Shown piece after piece: positions 50,523-59,722 of a stretch of DNA of 64,000 nucleotides (within the stretch, counting starts at the first letter, position 1; every line of letters starts with the position of its first letter). The stretch is from DASRHY01 sp035650275 (GTDB lineage: Bacteria > Actinomycetota > Actinomycetes > Propionibacteriales > Kribbellaceae): assembly GCA_035650275.1 (NCBI GenBank), contig DASRHY010000223.1, positions 1 through 64,000 on the forward strand, given 5' to 3'. Below the pieces are notes generated by a model. That model worked only from the letters and a program-made list of their open reading frames with translations, was not told where the DNA came from and searched no databases. A program made the position numbers and the translations under genes.

Positions 50523-51473
50523 GTGTCAGTCATCGAGCTGGACAACGTTTCCCGTACTTTCACCGTCTCGTCCCGCGCCGGGCTGCTGCGCCGTACCCGC
50601 CGCGACGTCCGGGCCGTCGACGACCTCTCGTTCAGCATCGAGGCCGGCGAGGTGGTCGGGTACATCGGGCCGAACGGGGCCGGCAAGTCGACCACGATCA
50701 AGATGCTCACCGGCGTGCTGGTCCCGTCCGGCGGCAGCATCAAGGTGGCCGGAATCGACCCGTCGAAGAACCGGCTGAAGCTCGCACGCAGGATCGGCGT
50801 GGTGTTCGGTCAGCGCACCACGCTGTGGTGGGACCTGCCGCTGAAGGACTCCTTCGACGTGCTGCACAAGATGTACGGCGTCCCGCAGGCCCGGTACGCG
50901 GAGAACCTGGAGACGTTCGTCGAGCTGCTCGAGCTCGGCGACCTGCTCGACGTACCGGTCCGCGCACTGTCCCTCGGCCAGCGGATGCGCGGCGACATCG
51001 CGGCCGCGCTGCTGCACGACCCCGAGATCGTCTATCTGGACGAGCCGACCATCGGGCTGGACATCGTCAGCAAGGCCAAGCTGCGCGAGTTCCTTGCCCG
51101 GATCAACCAACAGCGCCGGACCACGATCGTGCTCACCACCCACGACCTCGACGACATCGAGGCACTCTGCTCGCGGGTGATGGTGATCGACCACGGCCAC
51201 AAGGTGTATGACGGCACGCTGGCCGGATTGCGTGCATCCCAAGGCGCGCCGCGCACGCTGGTGGTCGACCTGGCCTCGTCGATGGACCCGATCAGGATCG
51301 ATGGTGCCGAGGTCGTGAAGGTGGACGGTCCGCGCCAGTGGCTCTCCTTCCCGGCGGCGGAGTCGGCCGCACCCCTGGTGGCACAGGTCGCCGCCCGCTA
51401 CCCGCTGGTCGATCTGTCCGTCGCGGAACCCTCGATCGAGGACGTGATCGCCCGCATCTACGCCGGCGTCTGA
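50523..51473 (+). CDS. ABC transporter ATP-binding protein
   Basis: 316 residues. Walker A GPNGAGKSTT, a Q-loop in VVFGQRTTLWWDLP, the signature SLGQRMR (LSGGQ variant), Walker B IVYLDEPTIGLD, and the H-loop LTTHDLDD are all intact. The TTLWWDLP motif is typical of ATPases paired with the two-permease DUF990 systems. GTG 50523 has GGAGG 4 bp upstream. Copy D of the palindrome follows 68 bp after the stop. Confidence 0.92.
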   Translation: MSVIELDNVSRTFTVSSRAGLLRRTRRDVRAVDDLSFSIEAGEVVGYIGPNGAGKSTTIKMLTGVLVPSGGSIKVAGIDPSKNRLKLARRIGVVFGQRTTLWWDLPLKDSFDVLHKMYGVPQARYAENLETFVELLELGDLLDVPVRALSLGQRMRGDIAAALLHDPEIVYLDEPTIGLDIVSKAKLREFLARINQQRRTTIVLTTHDLDDIEALCSRVMVIDHGHKVYDGTLAGLRASQGAPRTLVVDLASSMDPIRIDGAEVVKVDGPRQWLSFPAAESAAPLVAQVAARYPLVDLSVAEPSIEDVIARIYAGV

Positions 51474-51541
51474 CGCCCACCCGGGTTTCGTGCCGGCGGC
51501 CAGGGCTGGCACGCGTCGTCGAGTGAGGCGTTGTGCGACGA

Positions 51542-51597
51542 GTGTGTTCGCGAATCGCCACGGGAGAGCGCTCACCCAAGGCGATTTGCGAACACAC
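51542..51597. repeat. Dispersed palindromic element, copy D
   Basis: Left arm GTGTGTTCGCGAATCGCC (51542-51559) and right arm GGCGATTTGCGAACACAC (51580-51597) pair at 17 of 18 positions. The centre GGGAGAGCGCTCACCC forms its own stem around GAGCGCTC. It lies in the 137-bp convergent gap between the ABC ATPase and the FadR regulator. Confidence 0.9.
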
Positions 51598-51610
51598 AAG
51601 TGAAGCTGAG

Positions 51611-52327
51611 TCAGGGGGACGGCGGGGTGGTGCCGGCGTAGGGGCCGGAGTGCAGGCGTTGGCGGACATCGTCGAAGTGGGCGTGGACGGCGTGCTCGGC
51701 CTGCTCGGTGTCGCCGGAGCGGATCGCATCGACGATCACCTGGTGCCGCTTGGCGATCTGCTCCGGCGTGGAGGTGATCGTCTCCAGCTTGCCTTCGAGG
51801 GTGCGGTACACGTCCCAGAGCAGCCCGACCAGCTCACGTGCCAGCGGAACCCCGGCGGCGTTGCAGATCAGCTCGTGGAAGTGCCGGTCGGCGACGGCGG
51901 AGTCGGCCGGGTCGCCGGCGGCCATCCGGTTGATGCAGCCGCCCAGCGCATCCAGCAGCGAAGGTTCGTGCGACACGGCGACCCGGCGGGTGACCTCGGT
52001 CTCCAGGATCTCGCGTACCTCGAGCAGCTCGGCGAGCCGCTCGGTGTCCTTGCCGCCGGCCAGCCTGGTCCGGAACACCAGCCACGGCTGCAGTGCCGCG
52101 GAGCTGCCGGAGCCGACGAAGGTGCCGTAGCCGTGCCGGATCTCGACGATGCCGAGTGCCTGCAGTGCCTTGATCGACTCGCGGACCGAGTTCCGGCTGA
52201 CGCCGAGGTCCTCCATCAGCGTCACCTCGGGCGGCAGCGGCGCGCCGGGCTCCAGCTTGCGGTCGATGATCAGGTCCGCGATCGCCTGCGCGATCTCATC
52301 GCTGCGCTTGATCCGTGTCACCGCCAC
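51611..52327 (-). CDS. FadR/GntR-family transcriptional regulator (FCD domain)
   Basis: About 238 residues. The GntR winged helix (RSDEIAQAIADLIIDRKLEP, LMEDLGVSRNSVRESIKALQ, IVEIRHGYGTFV) is followed by an FCD ligand domain (LLEVREILETEVTRRVAV, DRHFHELICNAAG, HAHFDDVRQRL) with the Asp/His residues that bind a metal in this family. Effectors are usually small carboxylates. GTG 52327 is chosen with GGAGG 6 bp upstream. Target genes are not evident. Confidence 0.88.
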   Translation of the reverse strand: MAVTRIKRSDEIAQAIADLIIDRKLEPGAPLPPEVTLMEDLGVSRNSVRESIKALQALGIVEIRHGYGTFVGSGSSAALQPWLVFRTRLAGGKDTERLAELLEVREILETEVTRRVAVSHEPSLLDALGGCINRMAAGDPADSAVADRHFHELICNAAGVPLARELVGLLWDVYRTLEGKLETITSTPEQIAKRHQVIVDAIRSGDTEQAEHAVHAHFDDVRQRLHSGPYAGTTPPSP

Positions 52328-52362
52328 GAGGCCCCTCCGGAGGTCGCCGGTCAACGGGTAGG

Positions 52363-52546
52363 ACATTCTATGTCTTCGGGCTGGAGGGGTTGACCAGGCC
52401 GGAGGCGGAGGCGCTTGTCGCGACGGCGCCGTTCTACGCCCGGACCCACCCGCGCTAGATCGACCTGCACTTCCGCGGGGTCGCCAGTGCGGGGGGAGCT
52501 CGTCGGGCACGGCGCGTTCAAGGCCGCGGTCTGCTGTAACTCTTGA
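52363..52546 (+). pseudogene. Broken reading frame of an unidentified protein
   Basis: A plus-strand frame reads FYVFGLEGLTRPEAEALVAT then APFYARTHPR, hits TAG at 52456-52458, and continues IDLHFRGVAS. Removing one G from the run at 52491-52496 restores AGELVGHGAFKAAVCCNS to a TGA at 52544. One nonsense codon and one homopolymer frameshift in an otherwise protein-like string suggest a decayed gene. Family not recognised. It fills the 316-bp gap between FadR and the GAF gene. Confidence 0.4.
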
Positions 52547-52643
52547 GACCCCGAGATTGACTTCGAGACAGGCAGAGACGGAGGGGTCACTGCCGACGTA
52601 TCGTGGGGGTCGCGTGTGTGACTGTCGAGGCAGGAGGACCGTC

Positions 52644-53141
52644 GTGCATGGACAGCTAGCGCGAGAGTTCGCCGAGAAGGCGATGAAGCTCCACGATGAG
52701 ACCGAGTTCGAGCAGGCCGCACACCGGCTGATCGACCTCGCGTGTACCGCCATGCACTGCGACCATGCCGCCGTCCTGCTCGTCCACGACGGCGTCCTCG
52801 AGACGATCGACGCCACCGACCCGACAGCCGAGAAGGCCGACCAGCTGGAGAACGAGCTGCACGAAGGCCCCAGCCTCGCGGCGACGCTGGACCAGGAGGT
52901 CTGCCGGATCGACGACACTCTGGCCGACGACCAGCTGCCGCGTTGGAGCTCCGGAGCGGCCGCGCTCGGGCTGCGCAGCGTGCTGAGCGCGCGGCTCCCG
53001 ATGCCCGGCCCGACCACCGGCGCGCTCACCGTGTACGGCGCCGAGCCGGCCCGGTTCTCCGCGGAGACCGGTGCGGTCGCCCGGGTGGTGGCGCAGCACG
53101 CGGTCGCGATGGTCGAGGCGCGCCGCACGCCGGACGCCTGA
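52644..53141 (+). CDS. GAF-domain protein
   Basis: 165 residues forming one GAF domain: FEQAAHRLIDLACTAMHCDH, VLLVHDGVLETIDATDPTAE, ELHEGPSLAATLDQEVCRID, LGLRSVLSARLPMPGPTTGA and a closing helix VARVVAQHAVAMVEA. The EGPS...A pattern is that of GAF domains usually fused to ANTAR RNA-binding modules, but no ANTAR follows. Possibly a stand-alone sensor. GTG 52644 has AGGAGG 6 bp upstream. Confidence 0.82.
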   Translation: MHGQLAREFAEKAMKLHDETEFEQAAHRLIDLACTAMHCDHAAVLLVHDGVLETIDATDPTAEKADQLENELHEGPSLAATLDQEVCRIDDTLADDQLPRWSSGAAALGLRSVLSARLPMPGPTTGALTVYGAEPARFSAETGAVARVVAQHAVAMVEARRTPDA

Positions 53142-53177
53142 CGCGTCCAGAACCTCACCCAGTACTTCACCCCAGTA

Positions 53178-53205
53178 CCGCCCTCGGGCCTTCGCGCCCG
53201 GGCGG
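53178..53205. terminator. Convergent terminator after the GAF gene
   Basis: CCGCCC-T-CGGGC (53178-53189) pairs with GCCCGGGCGG (53196-53205), a 10-11-bp GC stem with one bulge, between the converging GAF and hydrolase genes. Confidence 0.6.
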
Positions 53206-53256
53206 CGCTGTCGGGCTGCGGTACTTCAAGCCTGAACCGGGAGTGCGACCGATCGG

Positions 53257-54114
53257 CTAGCGGGTGTGGAAGAACTCGGTCAGCAGGCGGGCGAGTGTCT
53301 TCGGCTGCTCGATGGCGGGGGAGTGGCCCGCGTCCGGGATCACCTGGGCACGGGTGCCGAGGCGTTCGGCCATGTCGTCCTGCGCCGGCAGCGGCCAGGC
53401 GTCGTCGTCCATGCCGTACAGCACCTGGGCCCGCACGCCTGACTGCGCGACCTTGTCCACCCGGTCCTCGGCGTCCAGCAGCCGCCGGGTCATCGAGGCC
53501 AGGCCGACCGGGTTGTTCGAGGTGAACTTGGTCCGCATGAACGCTGCGATGTCGGGCGCCGGCTCGGTCCAGTCCGGCTCCTTGCGCTCGTGCTCGAGCT
53601 TGAGGTCGTAGACCTGCTCGATCGGCAGGTTCTCCAGTCCGAACACCAGCAGGCCGAGCTGCTGCCGCTTCGCCTCATCGGTGAAGCCGGCCGGGCCGGA
53701 GCACAGCAGCGACAGCGTGGCGAACACCGACGGGTCCGCGAGTACGGCGGCCTGGCTGACCAGCCCGCCGAGCGAGTGCCCGACCAGCTGGCTGTACCCG
53801 CCCAGCTCCTTGCTCAGGGCGACGACGTCGGCGCCGAGCTCGTCCAGCTCGTACGCGGACGGGTCGTCCGGGCCCGCGGTCTGGTACTGGCCGCGCTGGT
53901 CAACGGCGTACGCGCGCCAGCCGTAGCCGGCGAGCTCGGCCAGCAGCGGGGTGAAGTCCTCCTTGCTGCCGGTCCAGCCCGGGACCAGCAGCACGGTGCC
54001 GAGCGGCGTACCGATGTCCGGTACCGCGGACAGCGCCGCGAAGTCGCCGCGCGAGGTGCTGAGGGTGGTCGGCTGGACGAGGTCCGGAAGCGCGAGGGTG
54101 CGCGGCGTACTCAC
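53257..54114 (-). CDS. Alpha/beta hydrolase
   Basis: About 285 residues. Core motifs are the oxyanion strand LLVPGWTGSKEDF, DQRGQYQTAG, the nucleophile elbow LVGHSLGGLVSQAAVL (Ser) and IPDAGHSPAIEQP (His); the acid is likely in YGMDDDAWPLP. It belongs to the broad hydrolase/haloperoxidase-like group; substrate unknown. GTG 54114 gives a family-like N-terminus; ATG 54153 is an alternative. Divergent from the large secreted protein gene. Confidence 0.84.
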   Translation of the reverse strand: MSTPRTLALPDLVQPTTLSTSRGDFAALSAVPDIGTPLGTVLLVPGWTGSKEDFTPLLAELAGYGWRAYAVDQRGQYQTAGPDDPSAYELDELGADVVALSKELGGYSQLVGHSLGGLVSQAAVLADPSVFATLSLLCSGPAGFTDEAKRQQLGLLVFGLENLPIEQVYDLKLEHERKEPDWTEPAPDIAAFMRTKFTSNNPVGLASMTRRLLDAEDRVDKVAQSGVRAQVLYGMDDDAWPLPAQDDMAERLGTRAQVIPDAGHSPAIEQPKTLARLLTEFFHTR

Positions 54115-54200
54115 GAGTACCACCGTAGCCGCCGCGAGTGGCGCGGCCGTCATTGCTCGCTCCGGACACAAAACTTCGGCTCGAGCATGGCAACTTTTGC

Positions 54201-54229
54201 TTGACAGTCGACAGAAGCCTCAATACGGT
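54201..54229 (+). promoter_or_regulatory. Near-consensus sigma-70 promoter of the ThuA/dehydrogenase gene
   Basis: TTGACA (54201-54206), a 17-bp spacer, and TACGGT (54224-54229), 55 bp before the ATG. The spacer contains GTCGACAG, partly symmetrical with the -35. This is the best-matching housekeeping promoter in the window. Confidence 0.7.
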
Positions 54230-54283
54230 CCGTGGTGAACCCCTGCCACGTAGTCCCGATCCGCCCGATCCAGTGAGGATTCG

Positions 54284-57200
54284 ATGAGCAGAGCGAAGTT
54301 CGTCCTGTTGTTCTTCGGCGGCTTGATTGCGGCCGCCCTCTGCACGCTGGGGCTGGCACCCGCCTCGGCTCACCCGGGGCACGAGGCCGACGCCGAGTTC
54401 CGTGCCCTGCTGTTCACCAAGACCGCCGCGGGAGCGTACCGGCACGACTCGATCGACGAGGGCGTCGCCATGTTCCAGCAGTTGGCCACCGACGAGCACT
54501 TCGAGCTGGTGCATACCGAGGATGCGGCCATCTTCAACGGCGCCGACCTGGCCACGTTCGACGTCGTGATCATGTTCCAGAACGGCGGCATGGTCTGGGA
54601 CACCGACGCCCAGCGCCAGGCGGTGCAGACCTACGTGAACAACGGTGGCGGCATCGCGGCGATCCACAACGCCACCGACATGAACATCGAGCAGGAGTTC
54701 CCCTGGTGGGACAACCTGATCAACGCCGGCTCGCACATGCCGACCCACTCGCCGGGCGTGCTGCACGGGACCGCGAAGGTGCTGGACGACCAGCACGCGT
54801 CGACCGCCGGGCTGCCGGACCGCTGGGAGCGCGACGAGGAGTGGTACAACTTCAAGCCGAGCCTGCGCGGCAAGGTGCACGTGCTGGTGCAGGCGGACGA
54901 GAAGACGTACAACCCGGGTCCGGACGCGATGGGGTACGACCACCCGATCTCGTGGTGCCGTGATGCCGAGGGCGGCCGGGTCTGGGCCACGGGGATGGGC
55001 CACGCCGCCGGTTCGTACAGCGAGCCGCTGTTCAAGCAGCACCTGCTCGGCGGGATCAAGACCGCGGCCGGCGTCGTACCGGCGAACTGCACGGCGACCG
55101 TCGACTCCGCGTTCGAGAAGGTCGCGCTGGACAGCAACACCAAGGCGCCGACCACGCTCGACGTCGCACCCGACGGCCGGGTCTTCTACACCGAGATCCT
55201 CGGCCAGCTGAAGGTGTACGACCCGGAGACCAACGCGACCACGACCGCGCTGGACATCCCGGTGTACTCCGGCGGTGAGGACGGCCTGATCGGCGTCGCG
55301 GTGGCACCGGACTTCGCGACCACCGGGCACCTGTACCTGAACTACTCGCCACCTGGCACCGAGGAGATCAACCGGGTCAGCCGGTTCACGGTGGCCGGCA
55401 GCACGATCGACCGGGCGACCGAGGTGAAGATCATCGACATCCCGGCGTCCCGGCGGGAGGAGCCCGGGCACACCGGCGGCTACCTCGACTTCGGTCCGGG
55501 CGGCAATCTCTACATCGGCGTCGGCGACGACACCAACCCGTTCCAGTCCAGCGGGTACGCGCCGATCGACGAGCGACCCGGCCGCGACCTGTTCGACGCG
55601 CAGAAGACGTCGGCCAACACCAACGACCTGCGCGGCAAGATCCTGCGCATCACCCCCAAGGCCGAGGGCGGGTACGACGTCCCGGCCGGCAACATGTTCG
55701 CGCCCGGCACCGAGAAGACCCGGCCGGAGATCTACGCGATGGGCTTCCGGAACCCGTACCGGTTCAGCGTCGCCAGTGACGGCACCGTCTACCTGGCCGA
55801 CTACGGCCCGGACAGCAGTACGGCGAACCCGAACCGCGGCCCGGACGGCAAGGTCGAGTGGAACGTGATCAAGACCCCCGGCTACTACGGCTGGCCGTAC
55901 TGCATCGCGAACAACATCGCCTACAACGACTTCGACTTCGCGACGAACACATCGGGTCCGAAGTTCGACTGCAACAACCCGGTGAACACCTCGCCGAACA
56001 ACACCGGCCTGACCCAGCTGCCCGCCGCGCGGCCGGCCGAGGTCTGGTACGGGTATGGCGCGTCGGCGGAGTTCCCCGAGTTCCAGACCGGTGGCGCGGC
56101 ACCGATGGCCGGTCCGGTGTACGAGTTCGACCCCAACCTGGTGTCGGACACCAAGTTCCCGGAGTACTACGACGGCAAGCCGTTCTTCTACGAGTGGGCA
56201 CGGAACAGGCTGTTCAACTTCTCGCTCGACGGCGAGGGCAAGATCCTCAAGGTCGACCCGTGGTTCACCAGTGCGACGTACTTGGCGCCGATGGACATGA
56301 AGTTCGGGCCGGACGGGTCGATGTACCTGCTGGAGTGGGGCGGCGGCTACGGCCGGGACAACCCGGACTCCGGGCTCTACCGGATCGACTACACCCAGGG
56401 CAACCGGCGGCCGGTGGCGAAGGCCACGGCGACCCCGTCGTCCGGCATCTCGCCGCTGGCGGTCGAGTTCTCCAGCGAGGGATCGGCGGACCCCGAGGGT
56501 ACGCCGCTCACCTACTCGTGGACGTTCGGTGACGGCGGTACGTCGACCGAGGCCAACCCGTCGCACACCTACGACGCGAACGGCCAGTACAACGTCCAGC
56601 TCACGGTGACCGACGAGACCGGCAAGACCGGGGTCGCGAACGTCACGGTGACGGTCGGCAACACCGCGCCGACGGTGGACCTCACGGGCCCGGTGGACGG
56701 CGGGTTCTTCGACTTCGGCGACAAGGTCGACTTCGACCTGGACGTCACCGATCCGGAGGACGGCACCGTCGACTGCGCCAAGGTGGTCGTACAGCCGGCC
56801 CTCGGGCACGACGCGCACGCGCACCCGCTGGACCCGGCGAACGCCTGCCAGGGCACGCTGAGCACGATCGTGGACGAGGGCCACGCGGACGCGAACATCT
56901 TCTACTCGGTTGACGCCAGCTACACCGACAACGGCGCGAACGGCCAGCCGGCGCTGACCGGTCGCGACCTCGCGGTGCTGCAGCCGAAGCACAAGCAGGC
57001 CGAGTACTTCTCCGGCTCGTCCGGGATCAGGATCGTCGAGCAGGCCGGTGCCGAGGGTGGCAAGCGGATCGGCGACATCAGCAACAACGACTGGATCTCG
57101 TTCAAGCCGGTCAACCTGCAGGGCATCGACCAGGTGGCGCTGCGGGCGTCGTCCGGCGGTGGCGGCGGCACGGTCGAGTTGCACGCCGGAGCCACCGACG

Positions 57201-59662
57201 GGCCACTCGTTGCCTCGGTCAACGTTCCGAACACCGGCGGCTGGAACAACTACGTGACGCTGCCGCCGGGCGACGTGACCGACCCCGGTGGCACCATCGA
57301 GCTGTTCGTGGTGTTCAAGTCCGCCGCGGCCGGACCGTACGACCTCGACGCGATCACGTTCATCGGCAAGGGCGTGTCCCAGAACGCGGCGCCCTACGTG
57401 ACCGCGACCGCGACCCCGACCGGCGGCAGCGCGCCGCTGGACGTGGCGTTCAGCGCCACCGCGACCGATCCCGAGGGCGACACGCCGATCAGCTTCGCCT
57501 GGGACTTCGGTGACGGCGGCACTGGGACGGGTGCGGTGCCGATGCACACGTACACGACCGGCGGCACGTTCACCGCGGCGGTGACGGCGACCGACAGCGC
57601 CGGGCGGGCCAAGACCGCCAAGGTCACGGTCGTGGTCACGCCGAAGGTGACACCACCGGTGCAGTGCCTGTCACCGGGCAGTGACGAGTTCGGCGGCGAC
57701 GCACTGGACCGGAACATCTGGACGACGGTCCGCCCGGCGGACGCGAACTACCAGGTGACCGGTGGTGCGATGGTGCTGCCGACCGCGGCCGGCGACATCA
57801 ACGAGGGCTCGACCGGGCCGATCTCGTTCGTCGGTCAGCCCGCCGCGGCGGGCGCGTGGGCCGCGACCACGCTGGTCGACATCAACGCGACCGAGCAGTG
57901 GCAGCAGGCCGGGATCCTGCTGTGGGCGAACGACGACAACTATGTGCGGGTCAACGTGCAGTCGAACCGTTCCGGGCGCGAGCTCGAGTTCGTCAGCGAG
58001 ACCAACGGCGCCCGGACGATCCGCAAGGGCACCGCGCCGGCCGGGACCAGGTTCCACCTGCGGCTGGAGAGTGACGGCACCGTGCTGCGTGCTTTCACCT
58101 CGGCCGACGGCCAGACCTGGACCGCGTACGGCGACACGTTCCCGCTCCCGAGCGGCGCCGCGTCGTACGGGCCCTATGCACTGAAGGGCACGACGCCGGC
58201 TCCGGTGATCGACGCGACGTTCCACTACTTCTACGTCACCGGTCAGCCGGCCGGTGAGGTGGACCGGAACGACGAGTTCGCCGGTGACCGGCTGGACGGC
58301 TGCCGGTGGAACGCGATCGTGCGGCCGGACCTCGCCGGGATGCGGGTAGAGGGCGGCGAGCTGAGGGTCGACACGCTGCCGGGCGACATCAACGGCGGGA
58401 ACAACAACGACCCGAAGAACTTCGTGCTGCAGGCCGCACCAGACGGTGACTGGACGGCCGAGACGAGGTTCAAGGCGCCGTTGAAGGAGAAGTACCAGCT
58501 GGCCGGCTTCATGGTGTACGGCAACGACGACGACTACGTGAAGCTGGACGTGGTCGCGGTCAACGACCCGGGCTCCGCGGTGAGCCTGCGGGCCGAGCTG
58601 GTGGCTGAGAACGACGGCCAGTTCGGCAACGGCGGCAACCGGTCGATCGCGCTCACCGACACCGAGAGCGGCTGGTGGTACCTGCGGCTGACCAGGACCG
58701 GCGACTCCTACGCCGGCTGGGTCAGCGAGGATGGCGAGGAGTGGCACTCGATCGGCGACCCGGTGACCAACCAGGTGCCGGAGCCGAAGGTCGGACTGCA
58801 GGCGATCGGGCCGGACCAGACCCAGGGGCCGGTGACGGTCGGCTTCGACTGGTTCCACCTCACGCTGCCGCAGGTCGACGAGACAGCGCCGGTGACCACG
58901 GCGACGATTGCCCCGGCTGAGCCGGACGGCAGCAACGGTTGGTGGCGGACGGCGCCGACGGTGACGCTGGCGGCGGCCGACGAGGCCGGCGGCTCCGGGG
59001 TCGCCGGGACCGAGTACCGGATCGGGGCCGGGGACTGGACGGCGTACAGGACGCCGTTCCCGGTGACCGGTGACGGCGAGCGGACGGTGGAGTTCCGCTC
59101 CACCGACCTGGCCGGCAATGCCGAACAGGCCGGGTCGGTCACGGTCAAGGTCGACGGCACCGCGCCGGTCGTACAGGTCGGCGGAGTGCAGCCCGGCGCG
59201 TCGTACGGGGACTCGACGGACCTGACGCTCGGGTTCACCGGGACCGACGCGACGTCGGGCCTGCAGGCCGTCACCGCGACGCTGGACGGTACGCCGTTGC
59301 CGGCGGGCGCGCTCGCCTTGCACACGGTCCCGCTCGGACAGCACACGCTGGTGGTCACCGGTACCGACAAGGCAGGCAACACGGCCACCCGCACCGTCAC
59401 CTTCAGCGTGGCGACGTCGTTCGCGGACGTGGCGCGGCTGATCGACCGGTTCGTCGCGGAGGCGCGCTTGAGCCCCGTGGTCGCGGCCGAGCTCAAGCAG
59501 GAGCTGGTACGGGCAGAGTGGTTCGCGGCGCGCTCGCAGAACAGCGCGGCGATCCGTGAGCTCCAGGTGTTCGTGCGGGAGGTGAACAAGCGGGTCACCG
59601 ACACCGGCGTAGCGACGGTCATGCGGCGCGACGCGAATGCGCTGATCGCCGGGCTGCGCTGA
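54284..59662 (+). CDS. Secreted multidomain ThuA/sugar-dehydrogenase-like/PKD protein
   Basis: 1792 residues. A signal peptide (residues 1-29) is followed by a ThuA trehalose-utilisation-type domain (about 40-265: NGGGIAAIHNATDM, MGHAAGSYSEPL). Next is a soluble glucose/sorbosone-dehydrogenase-like six-bladed propeller (about 275-690: GLIGVAVAPDF, GHTGGYLDFGPGGNLYIGVG, MGFRNPYRFSV). A PKD domain (YSWTFGDGGTST) comes next, then a CBM6-like beta-sandwich (about 895-1010), a second PKD (FAWDFGDGGTGT), two concanavalin-like DUF1349-type modules (about 1130-1270, 1330-1510), and Ig-like/OmpL47-type repeats. A helical C-terminus of about 75 residues ends it. No LPXTG or transmembrane anchor is seen. 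It probably binds and oxidises or processes an extracellular sugar; PQQ dependence is only inferred. Confidence 0.88.
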   Translation: MSRAKFVLLFFGGLIAAALCTLGLAPASAHPGHEADAEFRALLFTKTAAGAYRHDSIDEGVAMFQQLATDEHFELVHTEDAAIFNGADLATFDVVIMFQNGGMVWDTDAQRQAVQTYVNNGGGIAAIHNATDMNIEQEFPWWDNLINAGSHMPTHSPGVLHGTAKVLDDQHASTAGLPDRWERDEEWYNFKPSLRGKVHVLVQADEKTYNPGPDAMGYDHPISWCRDAEGGRVWATGMGHAAGSYSEPLFKQHLLGGIKTAAGVVPANCTATVDSAFEKVALDSNTKAPTTLDVAPDGRVFYTEILGQLKVYDPETNATTTALDIPVYSGGEDGLIGVAVAPDFATTGHLYLNYSPPGTEEINRVSRFTVAGSTIDRATEVKIIDIPASRREEPGHTGGYLDFGPGGNLYIGVGDDTNPFQSSGYAPIDERPGRDLFDAQKTSANTNDLRGKILRITPKAEGGYDVPAGNMFAPGTEKTRPEIYAMGFRNPYRFSVASDGTVYLADYGPDSSTANPNRGPDGKVEWNVIKTPGYYGWPYCIANNIAYNDFDFATNTSGPKFDCNNPVNTSPNNTGLTQLPAARPAEVWYGYGASAEFPEFQTGGAAPMAGPVYEFDPNLVSDTKFPEYYDGKPFFYEWARNRLFNFSLDGEGKILKVDPWFTSATYLAPMDMKFGPDGSMYLLEWGGGYGRDNPDSGLYRIDYTQGNRRPVAKATATPSSGISPLAVEFSSEGSADPEGTPLTYSWTFGDGGTSTEANPSHTYDANGQYNVQLTVTDETGKTGVANVTVTVGNTAPTVDLTGPVDGGFFDFGDKVDFDLDVTDPEDGTVDCAKVVVQPALGHDAHAHPLDPANACQGTLSTIVDEGHADANIFYSVDASYTDNGANGQPALTGRDLAVLQPKHKQAEYFSGSSGIRIVEQAGAEGGKRIGDISNNDWISFKPVNLQGIDQVALRASSGGGGGTVELHAGATDGPLVASVNVPNTGGWNNYVTLPPGDVTDPGGTIELFVVFKSAAAGPYDLDAITFIGKGVSQNAAPYVTATATPTGGSAPLDVAFSATATDPEGDTPISFAWDFGDGGTGTGAVPMHTYTTGGTFTAAVTATDSAGRAKTAKVTVVVTPKVTPPVQCLSPGSDEFGGDALDRNIWTTVRPADANYQVTGGAMVLPTAAGDINEGSTGPISFVGQPAAAGAWAATTLVDINATEQWQQAGILLWANDDNYVRVNVQSNRSGRELEFVSETNGARTIRKGTAPAGTRFHLRLESDGTVLRAFTSADGQTWTAYGDTFPLPSGAASYGPYALKGTTPAPVIDATFHYFYVTGQPAGEVDRNDEFAGDRLDGCRWNAIVRPDLAGMRVEGGELRVDTLPGDINGGNNNDPKNFVLQAAPDGDWTAETRFKAPLKEKYQLAGFMVYGNDDDYVKLDVVAVNDPGSAVSLRAELVAENDGQFGNGGNRSIALTDTESGWWYLRLTRTGDSYAGWVSEDGEEWHSIGDPVTNQVPEPKVGLQAIGPDQTQGPVTVGFDWFHLTLPQVDETAPVTTATIAPAEPDGSNGWWRTAPTVTLAAADEAGGSGVAGTEYRIGAGDWTAYRTPFPVTGDGERTVEFRSTDLAGNAEQAGSVTVKVDGTAPVVQVGGVQPGASYGDSTDLTLGFTGTDATSGLQAVTATLDGTPLPAGALALHTVPLGQHTLVVTGTDKAGNTATRTVTFSVATSFADVARLIDRFVAEARLSPVVAAELKQELVRAEWFAARSQNSAAIRELQVFVREVNKRVTDTGVATVMRRDANALIAGLR

Positions 59663-59668
59663 ACTGGG

Positions 59669-59722
59669 CTGACCAGTCTGCCGGGACCGGTCCGCCCGCC
59701 GGTCCCGGCGTCACCTGGTCAG
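59669..59722. terminator. Long bidirectional terminator
   Basis: GCCGGGACCGG (59680-59690) and CCGGTCCCGGC (59699-59709) form a perfect 11-bp stem with an 8-base loop. Outside it CTGACCAG (59669-59676) and CTGGTCAG (59715-59722) form a second 8-bp stem. It starts 7 bp after the large gene and overlaps the last codons of the convergent reductase remnant. Confidence 0.8.

Noticed and set aside
53900..57547. A 1215-codon open frame on the minus strand
   Set aside because: It is antisense to the ThuA/dehydrogenase gene; its Arg/Val/His-rich translation is a by-product of GC-biased codons and has no domain.
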